Assembly (NCBI GenBank): GCA_013334735.1
Contig: JAAXXA010000019.1
Span: forward strand, 1-14,104
DNA from: Bacteroidota bacterium
Lineage (GTDB): Bacteria; Bacteroidota; Bacteroidia; Bacteroidales; CG2-30-32-10
Direction of reading: 5' to 3'
Length of the DNA: 14,104 bases
Part shown: positions 6,957 to 14,083 of the stretch, in pieces
Position numbering within the stretch: position 1 is the stretch's first letter
Layout of the letters: every line of letters starts with the position of its first letter
Made by a program: the position numbers and the translations under genes
Notes under the pieces: generated by a model
What the model saw: only the letters and a program-made list of their open reading frames with translations
Database searches by the model: none
Told to the model about the DNA's origin: nothing

Positions 6957-9900
6957 TTATAGTTTACTTGCCAAAACTGCTGACAATTTATAATGCTTTA
7001 CATTACCGGTAAGGTCGAAAACTTCAAAATAGATAACGTAAATCCCTATGCGGGCTTTTTCATTATTTTGTGTTATTCCATCCCACGAAAAAGTACCCGA
7101 AGTGCCTAACAATTCATTTTTTACAAGGTTACGGACAAGTCTTCCATAAGCATCGTAAATTGTAATGTTAACCATATACCCCGGAATATCAAATACGAAA
7201 TTTATGTTTAGCACATCATCTTTCCCATCATTATCCGGAGAAAAAATTTCAGGAGAAACACTTACAGGACTTGCAGTTGCTATACCTTCGGAATATTGCG
7301 AATTTATAAATGCAGGTGTCCCAAATCCGGCTGTTTCCGCGGCAGAATGCCAGTTGGTCTTGTCCTCAGTAGGTCTGTTGAAATTAATTCTTTCTAATGA
7401 TACTCCTGCTGAAGAGTTCAGCAATGGGTAAAACATTTCAGGAGTATAAATGAATTTATCAATAAAAGCAGTAACATATTTTAATGATAATACCACTATA
7501 CCATTATCATTATTTAATGGAGGCAACGAAGCCATTTGCACAAAATTGTTAGGATTTGGCGTGTAATATTGTTTTTTAACTTTATCGGGATCTGTTGTTA
7601 AAACTAAATATTCCTTTGGAAACATAAGGTATCCGGTTAAAGAAATATCTTTAGCATCCGTAAGAATGGAAGCAACAGTATCATAAGAAGCCAATACCAA
7701 GTCTTTCAATTCAATTACTTTATCGGAAATGTTATAAAGTTCAACATAATCTTCTGCATCGCCGGGATTAGAAAGCACTTCATTTATTAAAACATCATTA
7801 AGAACGGGGGCTTGAGGAATTGCAAAACGCGCCGAACTACTAAAAGGCAGAATATTACCAACACAATCTTTCAAAGTATCTAAAATGGTAAGAGTATAAA
7901 TAATGCCTGCCTGAATTGAAGGAGAAAAATCCAAAATAACGGAACGATAATCAGGTGATACAGGTGTTGTAGGCGCATAAGGACTTATACCATGATCTAT
8001 ATTGAAATGCGCAAAATCCATTAAATAATTAACATCAAGAGGTTCATTAAAAAATACTTCAATTTTGTTGTTATTTATAAGACTTACTCTCACTAATTGA
8101 GGAACTGTATTATCAGTATTTGAAGCATTAATTGAATTAACAACACCAGGAGTGCCGCCTGTAGGACTTATAGAAGCGCGCCAGTTTTCAGCGCCTCCGC
8201 ATGGATTAAGCGGGTCAATTTGCTCAAGCGACCAACCGCCCTCCTTTTTATAAGTATCCTGATACCAATCATCGGTAAAAGATACTGTTGATATTACCGT
8301 GTTTGATGAATCCAATAAAGTAATTGCTTCACCTGAATTTGATATTGAAAAACTTGAAATGCCTTCCGCTTGTCCATAAGCCGACATTGCAACAACTCCT
8401 GTGGTTGATGTGAGCAGCATATAACTATTAGGATTAATCGTGGCATCAGGGATAGTTTTTGTAGTTGTTCCTAATTGAATTTGCCAGTTTTTCATACTTA
8501 CTGGATATGCTGTACGGTTGTATAGTTCAACATATTCAAAATTAGCAAGACTTACTTGTGGTTCAGGATCTGCCATAATTTCATTAATAACTACATCAAA
8601 TTGTTTTGCATTGTACAAAGCAAAAGGTTTACCGGTTGTTACCGTATAATTTCCGGCGCAATCACGAATAGTATCAGTTACAGTACAGGTATATAATATA
8701 TTTGGCTGAAGCGATGACGAAAGACTAAGTAAAACTTTTTTGTAATCAGGACCTATTAAATCGACAGCAGTCGGAGTACCGATGCTATTATCAATAGAGT
8801 ATGCAGCAGGATTTGAAAGAGTAGTACTGTCGATAGATTCGCTAAAATTAAGCTGAATAGCAGATGTTGTAATTACATTAATACTTGTTAACTGAGGGGC
8901 TGTATTATCGGGGTTAGAAGAATAAATTGAATTCCTGCTTCCCGGCGTTCCACCGTTCGGATTAATGGAAGCGCTCCAGTTTAACTCATCTCCGCAAGGA
9001 TTAGAAGGATCAATCATTTCGAGAGACCAACCTCCTCCGGATTTGCTGCCGTCCTGATACCAAGTATCTGAATAAGTAACTGTATGTAAAATATGATTCA
9101 GAGAATCGGTTAAAGTGAGTGTTTGTCCTGAATTTGTAAGAGAAAATGATGATAAGGAAGCAACAGTACCATAAGTTGCATAAGCTGATGAACCGGTTGA
9201 AGAAGTAATGATTAAGAAACTGTCGGGTTCAATTACTGTTGAAGGTAAAACTTTTGCAGAAGTACCTATTATTAACTTCCAGTTTTTTAAATTTATTGCA
9301 GAGGATGTTCTGTTATATAATTCTACAAATTCATAAGCAGGTAATCCTACTTGTGGACTTTCATCGGCGAAAATTTCATTAATAATAACATCATAAGCTT
9401 TTGAAGTAAATAGTGAAAACACACGGCTATCGGGATTCATAACATTATTACTTAAATCCTGAACATTATTAATAGTAATAGTATAATTATTTCCCTGGGC
9501 AAAAGTTGATGCAAATGTAAGATGTACTAAAGCTCCGTTTGTACCGTCAACAACGGCTGATGAAGGATTGTTAATACCGTTATTTACAGAATAACATCCA
9601 GTATTCTGAGCTGAGGTTGCTTTTACCGGTTCCGAAAATAAAACGTCAACTTGTGATGGTGGTAAAACTTGCACTGAACTAATAGTAGGTGGAGTATTAT
9701 CAACAATGATAGGTCCTACATAAAAATCGTCAAAATAAAACTTGGTTGCATTGCTGGAAGAATATTTACAATAAACTCCAAACCATGAAGTGGTGGTAAA
9801 AGTGTTATCAGTAGCTGTTCCTTCAAGCTGATATGCTGTACCTCCTATAGGATCCGAATAGAGACTCCAATTTCCCGAATTATCTCTTGTAACCTTTATC

Positions 9901-10340
9901 CTTAATGTATTCGTTGAGTTATTGGTATATGCAACTGTACCATGAATTATTTTCAGGACACTTGTACCTGTTTGTTTGTACAAAGAAATACTATCGTTGG
10001 TTTCGCCCACCTGAACAAAATAACCGTTAAGGGAGGCTGTAATATCCTGCTGATCGGAAACAATGTAAACGCGGGCATTATTATTACCTGATGTTTGGAA
10101 AGAAAGTTTTACCCAGAAATTCCACTCTGTATTATTTATTTCGGAACTGGAAGTACAAAGTATAGAAGTGTCCGTCCCTGTAGAGTTAAGGTGCAATTGC
10201 TTCGCGCTGTTAACTTCAAACTTTGAAATATCTCCCGTCCATACAGGGCTATTTGCAAAATCACCATCAGTAAAATTATCTGTAATTTGACAAAAAGCTG
10301 CAAAAGGTAAAAGAAGAATAATCAAAAATATTTTTTTCAT
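6957..10340 (-). CDS. Exported protein with three lamin-tail domains, Ig-like Big_5 domains and a C-terminal sorting-type domain
   Basis: The 1127-residue product begins with a signal peptide (MKKIFLIILLLPFAAFCQ, cleavage near 17). Residues 19-210 look like a concanavalin-type jelly-roll domain, ending FYFDDFYVGP. Three SbsA-like Ig (Big_5) domains (214-312, 480-575, 745-840) alternate with three lamin-tail (LTD) domains (about 315-470, 580-738, 846-1012). The LTDs start with VIINEI/VVINEIMADPEPQV/VLINEVLSNPG, carry EFVELYNRT or YVELYN, and the first two end with a WSLE.IDP.NPCG...NW.AS..P.GGTPG signature. The last domain (about 1026-1127) has FSPDNDGKDD, IYDAYGRLVR, WDG and GIYVIYFEVFD, like gliding-motility/type IX cargo C-terminal domains. 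It is therefore probably secreted through the type IX system and kept at the cell surface. No nuclease or hydrolase motif is seen, so a structural or adhesive role is inferred. It starts 56 bp downstream of atpC on the same strand, so readthrough is possible. Confidence 0.87.
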   Translation of the reverse strand: MKKIFLIILLLPFAAFCQITDNFTDGDFANSPVWTGDISKFEVNSAKQLHLNSTGTDTSILCTSSSEINNTEWNFWVKLSFQTSGNNNARVYIVSDQQDITASLNGYFVQVGETNDSISLYKQTGTSVLKIIHGTVAYTNNSTNTLRIKVTRDNSGNWSLYSDPIGGTAYQLEGTATDNTFTTTSWFGVYCKYSSSNATKFYFDDFYVGPIIVDNTPPTISSVQVLPPSQVDVLFSEPVKATSAQNTGCYSVNNGINNPSSAVVDGTNGALVHLTFASTFAQGNNYTITINNVQDLSNNVMNPDSRVFSLFTSKAYDVIINEIFADESPQVGLPAYEFVELYNRTSSAINLKNWKLIIGTSAKVLPSTVIEPDSFLIITSSTGSSAYATYGTVASLSSFSLTNSGQTLTLTDSLNHILHTVTYSDTWYQDGSKSGGGWSLEMIDPSNPCGDELNWSASINPNGGTPGSRNSIYSSNPDNTAPQLTSINVITTSAIQLNFSESIDSTTLSNPAAYSIDNSIGTPTAVDLIGPDYKKVLLSLSSSLQPNILYTCTVTDTIRDCAGNYTVTTGKPFALYNAKQFDVVINEIMADPEPQVSLANFEYVELYNRTAYPVSMKNWQIQLGTTTKTIPDATINPNSYMLLTSTTGVVAMSAYGQAEGISSFSISNSGEAITLLDSSNTVISTVSFTDDWYQDTYKKEGGWSLEQIDPLNPCGGAENWRASISPTGGTPGVVNSINASNTDNTVPQLVRVSLINNNKIEVFFNEPLDVNYLMDFAHFNIDHGISPYAPTTPVSPDYRSVILDFSPSIQAGIIYTLTILDTLKDCVGNILPFSSSARFAIPQAPVLNDVLINEVLSNPGDAEDYVELYNISDKVIELKDLVLASYDTVASILTDAKDISLTGYLMFPKEYLVLTTDPDKVKKQYYTPNPNNFVQMASLPPLNNDNGIVVLSLKYVTAFIDKFIYTPEMFYPLLNSSAGVSLERINFNRPTEDKTNWHSAAETAGFGTPAFINSQYSEGIATASPVSVSPEIFSPDNDGKDDVLNINFVFDIPGYMVNITIYDAYGRLVRNLVKNELLGTSGTFSWDGITQNNEKARIGIYVIYFEVFDLTGNVKHYKLSAVLASKL
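7821..9398 (-). repeat. Tandem LTD + Ig-like module repeat within the lamin-tail gene
   Basis: On the minus strand, 9398-8616 and 8606-7821 encode two successive modules of about 262 residues, each a lamin-tail domain followed by a Big_5 Ig-like domain. Matching landmarks are INEI.AD..PQV, ELYNRT, NSG..LTL/NSG..ITL, DWYQD or TWYQD, GGWSLE.IDP.NPCG and P.GGTPG. A third, more divergent LTD follows (about 7805-7305) without a further Ig domain. The gene evidently grew by module duplication, with the third copy the oldest or least constrained. Confidence 0.8.
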
Positions 10341-10396
10341 ATAATTTATTTTTTGTTGACGATTAAAGTAATGATATTATTTTTATTAAAAGTATT

Positions 10397-10633
10397 TTAC
10401 TCGGCAAGTACAATAATCTTATTTTTTAAAACTTCAACAACTCCGCTCTTAATTTCAAAGAACTTTGTAGTTTTCTCTGCATCAATTATTTTAATTTTCC
10501 CTTTACCAAGAGTGGAAATAATGGGCGCATGATTGTTAAGTATTTCAAATGAACCGTCAGTTCCGGGTAATTGCGCCAAACTAACTTCTCCTGAATAAAT
10601 TTTAGTGTCCGGTGTTATGATTTCTATGAACAT
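10397..10633 (-). CDS. atpC: F1Fo ATP synthase epsilon subunit, short form
   Basis: This is the epsilon subunit of the F1 central stalk, which couples the gamma subunit to the c-ring on the cytoplasmic side of the inner membrane. The 78-residue product covers only the N-terminal beta-sandwich domain: IITPDTKIYSGEV (5-17), LPGTDGSFEILNNHAPIISTL (22-42, typical of epsilon), and a final GVVEV...KIIVLAE. The C-terminal two-helix domain, which inhibits ATP hydrolysis in many bacteria (full length about 130-140 residues), is absent. Short epsilon subunits of about 80 residues are usual in Bacteroidota, so this is probably not a truncation. The gene follows atpD on the same strand after 190 bp, as the usual beta-epsilon pair. 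The start is the only ATG giving the full N-terminal strand. Confidence 0.93.
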   Translation of the reverse strand: MFIEIITPDTKIYSGEVSLAQLPGTDGSFEILNNHAPIISTLGKGKIKIIDAEKTTKFFEIKSGVVEVLKNKIIVLAE

Positions 10634-10647
10634 TGTTTTAAGTGAGT

Positions 10648-10679
10648 GTAAAGTTTATAAAGTTATAAAGTTAAAAGTT
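10648..10679. repeat. Short AT-rich tandem repeat (ATAAAGTT units) upstream of atpC
   Basis: Two exact 8-bp units, ATAAAGTT at 10657-10664 and 10665-10672, are flanked by a GTAAAGTTT variant before and AAAAGTT after. They lie just upstream of the atpC start within the atpD-atpC spacer. This could be simple-sequence DNA from replication slippage. No function is evident. Confidence 0.6.
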
Positions 10680-10752
10680 AAAATGCTATTATGAAAACAT
10701 ATTGAAAATTTGTAAAACATAGAATTATCAATGCTTATAATGTTTTTTTAGC

Positions 10753-10794
10753 TTTGCACTTTAAATTTTGCATTCTAAAATTTGCATTGAATAT
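10753..10794. repeat. Three 14-bp imperfect tandem repeats (TTTGCAnTnTAAAn) between atpD and atpC
   Basis: Units at 10753-10766, 10767-10780 and 10781-10794 all begin TTTGCA and continue with T/C, T and A-rich bases. They lie 30 bp beyond the atpD stop in the 190-bp spacer before atpC. The spacer contains no open reading frame and no minus-strand TAnnTTTG promoter. Such iterated TTTGCATT elements may be a dispersed noncoding repeat of the genome, or residue of slippage. Confidence 0.6.
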
Positions 10795-10823
10795 TTTTAA
10801 TACTTTGAGTTTACAGATTGACA

Positions 10824-12329
10824 CTAATTAGCTTCCGCTATCATTTTCTTTCCTTTTTCTATAGCTTCTTCAATGGTTCCTACCATACTGAAAGCCATTT
10901 CAGGGTATTCGTCAACTTCGCCGTTTAAAATCATTTTAAATCCTTTAACAGTATCTTCAATACTTACAAACGCTCCCGGTATTCCTGTAAACTGAGTTGC
11001 AACAAAGAAAGGTTGCGAAAGAAAACGCTGTACTCTTCGCGCTCTGTGAACAATCAATTTGTCTTCATCCGAAAGTTCGTCCATACCAAGAATAGCAATG
11101 ATGTCCTGTAATTCTTTGTATCGTTGTAAAATTTCTTTCACTCTCTGGGCTGTAGTATAATGTTCTTGTCCTACTATATCAGGTGTAAGAATACGCGATG
11201 TTGAATCAAGAGGGTCAACAGCAGGATAAATTCCTAATTCCGATATTTTGCGACTTAAAACAGTAGTAGCATCAAGATGCGCAAATGTGGTAGCAGGCGC
11301 AGGATCTGTAAGGTCATCGGCGGGAACATATACTGCCTGAACAGAAGTAATTGAGCCTCTTTTAGTAGAAGTAATACGTTCCTGCATCATACCCATTTCG
11401 GAAGCTAATGTAGGTTGATATCCAACTGCAGAAGGCATACGTCCTAATAATGCTGATACTTCGGAGCCTGCCTGAGTAAAGCGAAAAATGTTATCCATAA
11501 AGAAAAGGATGTCGCTTCCCCCGGTTTGATCATCACCATCGCGGAAATACTCTGCCAGTGATAAGCCGGATAATGCAACGCGGGCGCGCGCTCCGGGAGG
11601 TTCGTTCATTTGTCCGAACACCAAAGTAGCTTGCGATTTTTTTAACTCTTCCTTGTCAACTTTACTTAAATCCCAACCGCCACTTTCCATGGATTTATTA
11701 AATGCATCGCCATAACGAATAACTTTAGATTCAATCAAATCACGCAAAAGATCATTGCCTTCTCTTGTTCTTTCACCAACACCGGCAAACACCGACATGC
11801 CCTGATAACCTTTAGCAATGTTATTGATAAGTTCCATGATAATAACGGTTTTACCAACACCGGCGCCACCAAACAAACCTATTTTCCCTCCTTTTGAATA
11901 TGGCTCAATAAGGTCAATTACTTTTATACCTGTAAAAAGAACTTCTTTAGAAGGGGAAAGATCTTCATACTTAGGTGGATCGTGGTGAATACTATACATT
12001 TTCCCCTTAGGTACTGCCTCCATTCCATCAATAGCTTCTCCAATTACATTGAACAAACGACCTCTGATATATTCTCCTCCGGGCATCGAAATAGGTCCTT
12101 CCAAATCCGTAACCACCATTCCCCTGTATAATCCATCGGTTGAATCCATTGCTATTGTTCGCACTGTATCTTCTCCAATGTGTTGCTGAACTTCGAGTAT
12201 TACTTTCTGACCGTCAGGTCTGATAACTTCTAATGCATCATAGATATTTGGGAGTTTTTCTACCTGTTCAAAAGAAACATCTATTACAGCTCCAATAATC
12301 TGCGATATTTTTCCTGTATTTGCCGACAT
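10824..12329 (-). CDS. atpD: F1Fo ATP synthase beta subunit (catalytic)
   Basis: This is the catalytic subunit of F1, which makes ATP from ADP and phosphate in rotation driven by the proton or sodium gradient (EC 7.1.2.2). The 501-residue product has the complete family layout: an N-terminal beta-barrel (about 1-80), the nucleotide-binding domain with P-loop GGAGVGKT (154-161; K160, T161), GERTREGNDL (185-194; E186 is the catalytic glutamate), MNEPPGARAR (241-250), Walker B ending ILFFMDN (274-280; D279), and the signature FRFTQAGSEVSALLGRMPS (282-300). The C-terminal helical domain carries the DELSDEDK version (417-424) of the DELSEED loop. A short insertion (GDDQTGG, about 265-271) precedes Walker B, and a VDKEELKK segment (224-231) lengthens the preceding loop. 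Both are common in Bacteroidota beta subunits. It is followed by atpC; no other ATP synthase subunit genes are in the window. The ATG at 12329 starts the canonical N-terminus. Confidence 0.97.
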   Translation of the reverse strand: MSANTGKISQIIGAVIDVSFEQVEKLPNIYDALEVIRPDGQKVILEVQQHIGEDTVRTIAMDSTDGLYRGMVVTDLEGPISMPGGEYIRGRLFNVIGEAIDGMEAVPKGKMYSIHHDPPKYEDLSPSKEVLFTGIKVIDLIEPYSKGGKIGLFGGAGVGKTVIIMELINNIAKGYQGMSVFAGVGERTREGNDLLRDLIESKVIRYGDAFNKSMESGGWDLSKVDKEELKKSQATLVFGQMNEPPGARARVALSGLSLAEYFRDGDDQTGGSDILFFMDNIFRFTQAGSEVSALLGRMPSAVGYQPTLASEMGMMQERITSTKRGSITSVQAVYVPADDLTDPAPATTFAHLDATTVLSRKISELGIYPAVDPLDSTSRILTPDIVGQEHYTTAQRVKEILQRYKELQDIIAILGMDELSDEDKLIVHRARRVQRFLSQPFFVATQFTGIPGAFVSIEDTVKGFKMILNGEVDEYPEMAFSMVGTIEEAIEKGKKMIAEAN

Positions 12330-12422
12330 ATATTTTATTTAAATAATTTTACACAAATTTTCCGCGAACGAAATTAAATTAATTATTCAAACCAAACAAC
12401 CTTTATCTAAGATTATTTTAAT

Positions 12423-12430
12423 TAATTTTG
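12423..12430 (+). promoter_or_regulatory. Weak candidate -7 box for ribF
   Basis: TAATTTTG fits TAnnTTTG, but no proper TTTG box lies at the right distance upstream (nearest is TTTA at 12402-12405). If used, the transcript would carry the palindromic repeat at 12471-12529 in its leader of about 110 bases. The match could easily arise by chance in such AT-rich DNA. No FMN riboswitch-like sequence was seen in the leader. Confidence 0.25.
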
Positions 12431-12456
12431 AACTTTAAGTCTGCTTTGAAAAGTAG

Positions 12457-12464
12457 CAAAACTA
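12457..12464 (-). promoter_or_regulatory. Weak candidate -7 box for atpD
   Basis: CAAAACTA on the plus strand reads TAGTTTTG on the minus strand and fits TAnnTTTG. It is about 128 bases before the atpD start. No minus-strand TTTG is found at the expected -33 distance; that position runs into the palindromic repeat. Support is limited to this single box. Confidence 0.28.
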
Positions 12465-12470
12465 AATTTA

Positions 12471-12529
12471 GCCACAGATTAATGGATTTAATTAAAATTT
12501 AATCTGTGTTAATCAGGGTAATCTGTGGC
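12471..12529. repeat. Palindromic intergenic repeat (GCCACAGATTA ... TAATCTGTGGC)
   Basis: GCCACAGATTA (12471-12481) and TAATCTGTGGC (12519-12529) are a perfect 11-bp inverted repeat around a 37-base loop. A third copy, TTAATCTGTG (12499-12508), is a perfect 10-bp complement of 12473-12482, so the left arm can pair with either right arm. The right half reads as three related decamers: TTAATCTGTG, TTAATCAGGG, TAATCTGTGG. Elements of the form 'CACAGATTAA...AATCTGTGG' recur between genes in many Bacteroidota genomes, as I recall, so this is probably one copy of a dispersed REP-like family. It lies between divergent atpD and ribF, where a terminator is not needed. Confidence 0.8.
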
Positions 12530-12548
12530 AACTTATTTTTAATCTGAC

Positions 12549-13469
12549 ATGAAAATTTATAAAAATATCGAACAAAATATTAATACTCGTAATGCTGTAG
12601 TAACCGTTGGTACTTTCGATGGAGTTCATATCGGGCATCAGGTGATTATTTCGCGTTTAAACGAAATTGCAAAGGAAATAGGGGGCGAATCTGTAGTAAT
12701 AACTTTTACGCCCCACCCTCAAATTGTTTTACGACCTGATGAAAATATTTTTATTCTTAATACCGAAGAAGAAAAGATAAAGCTACTAAATTTTTATAAA
12801 ATAGATCATCTTATCATTATGCCTTTCACACCAGAATTTGCTGCTGTTTCGTATATTGATTTTATTAAAGATGTAATAATTGAAAAGTTACATGCAAAAA
12901 AGTTAGTTATAGGGCACGATCATCATTTCGGGAAAAACAGAGAAGGTATGCTTTTACATTTGCTCGAGTATGGGAAAAAATTTAATTTTGAGGTGGAGGA
13001 AATAAAAGTACAAAAAATAAACGAAATTGCCGTTAGTTCTACTAAAATCAGAAAAGCTTTAACTGATGGCGATATAAAAACTGCAAATAATTTGTTAGGG
13101 TACAATTACAGCATCAAAGCTAAAGTGGTTCATGGTAACGGAATAGGACAGAATATTGGCTTTCCTACAGCAAACATGGAGATAGAAAATGAGCATAAAT
13201 TGCTTCCTCCTTTTGGTGTGTATGCTGTGGAAGTAGAATTTGAGAATAAAATATACAGAGGGATGTTGAGTACAGGTGTGCGTCCCACTATAAACGGAAC
13301 TAAAAGAGTTACTGAAGTAAATATTTTTAATTTTGACAAAAATATTTACTCTAAATATTTGAATGTTTCCTTTGTAGAACGATTGAGAGACGAAATAAAA
13401 TTCAAAGGACTTGATGAATTAAAGAAACAATTGACAGAGGATAAAAAAAACGTCTTGAAAATATTGTAA
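12549..13469 (+). CDS. ribF: Bifunctional riboflavin kinase / FAD synthetase
   Basis: The enzyme phosphorylates riboflavin to FMN (EC 2.7.1.26) and adenylylates FMN to FAD (EC 2.7.7.2) in the cytoplasm. The 306-residue product is of normal length. The N-terminal nucleotidyltransferase domain (about 1-180) has TVGTFDGVHIGHQ (19-31) containing the HxGH nucleotide-binding motif (27-30), FTPHPQ (53-58), IGHDHHFGKNREG (121-133), and the SSTKIR segment (163-168) matching the family ISSTxIR motif. The C-terminal kinase domain (about 183-306) has VVHGNGIGQNIGFPTANM (193-210) with PTAN at 206-209, PPFGVYAVEV (220-229), STGVRPTINGT (241-251) and catalytic-type E256 in TEVNIFNFD. The ATG at 12549 gives the standard start. 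The exported LRR protein gene follows after 8 bp, so the two share a transcript, although no functional link is evident. Confidence 0.96.
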   Translation: MKIYKNIEQNINTRNAVVTVGTFDGVHIGHQVIISRLNEIAKEIGGESVVITFTPHPQIVLRPDENIFILNTEEEKIKLLNFYKIDHLIIMPFTPEFAAVSYIDFIKDVIIEKLHAKKLVIGHDHHFGKNREGMLLHLLEYGKKFNFEVEEIKVQKINEIAVSSTKIRKALTDGDIKTANNLLGYNYSIKAKVVHGNGIGQNIGFPTANMEIENEHKLLPPFGVYAVEVEFENKIYRGMLSTGVRPTINGTKRVTEVNIFNFDKNIYSKYLNVSFVERLRDEIKFKGLDELKKQLTEDKKNVLKIL

Positions 13470-13477
13470 AATAAAAA

Positions 13478-14071
13478 ATGAAAATAATTACTTTTTTCTT
13501 TATTCTGTTCCCTTTTATAAATACTCAGGCACAACTGCTCGATTCAATTGCATTATCCAAAGAACCCGTGTATTATGATATTACCGAAGCTCTTAAAAAT
13601 CCTGAAAAGGTATATAAATTAGATTTGCACAAAAATAAACTGAAAGAAATTCCTAAAGATGTTTTTGTTTTTATAAACCTTCAGGAATTAAACCTGAGTA
13701 AAAACAAACTTACCAAAATCCCAAATGATATTGAAGTTCTTACAAAATTAGAAATACTTGATGTTTCTTCAAACAATATTGACCTAATTCCCACTGCGAT
13801 TGGCAAACTTGTAAATATCAAAAAATTAATACTTAACCAAAATGTAATTGCCAAACTTTCGCCTGAAATAGGAAATCTTACAAAAATGACCTTTTTGGAC
13901 ATGTGGGGTAACGAAATACAGAAATTCCCTGATGAAATATCAAAATTAAAAAATACATTGAAAGTGCTCGATTTACGCGTTATTTCAATAAAAGAACCTT
14001 TACAGGAAGAGATAGAGCAACAACTGCCTAATACAAAAATATTTTTTTCTATGAGTTGTAATTGTGATTAA
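13478..14071 (+). CDS. Exported leucine-rich repeat protein
   Basis: The 197-residue product starts with a signal peptide (MKIITFFFILFPFINTQAQ, likely cleavage after AQA at 17-19 or near it). After a short linker it has about six leucine-rich repeats of 23-24 residues (45-67, 68-90, 91-113, 114-136, 137-160, 161-about 184). They follow the pattern LxxLxLxxNxLxxIPxxIxxL, for example LQELNLSKNKLTKIPNDI, and so resemble the short bacterial or 'SDS22/ribosomal-type' class. The protein ends in FFSMSCNCD, a CxC tail that I associate with other small Bacteroidota LRR proteins. It has no lipoprotein box, transmembrane segment or sorting domain, so a periplasmic or secreted location is inferred. LRRs normally bind protein partners; the partner is unknown. 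It is translated 8 bp after ribF. Confidence 0.88.
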   Translation: MKIITFFFILFPFINTQAQLLDSIALSKEPVYYDITEALKNPEKVYKLDLHKNKLKEIPKDVFVFINLQELNLSKNKLTKIPNDIEVLTKLEILDVSSNNIDLIPTAIGKLVNIKKLILNQNVIAKLSPEIGNLTKMTFLDMWGNEIQKFPDEISKLKNTLKVLDLRVISIKEPLQEEIEQQLPNTKIFFSMSCNCD

Positions 14072-14083
14072 CCTGAATAATTC

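Noticed and set aside
10648..10794. CRISPR-like array in the atpD-atpC spacer
   Set aside because: Units are 8 and 14 bp, contiguous and imperfect, with no spacers and no cas genes nearby.
12471..12529. Rho-independent terminator
   Set aside because: The loop is 37 bases (or 16 for the inner pairing), no T-run follows closely on either strand, and the flanking genes diverge from this site.
12430..12548. FMN riboswitch ahead of ribF
   Set aside because: None of the conserved FMN-element sequence blocks could be recognised; the leader is dominated by the AT-rich palindrome.
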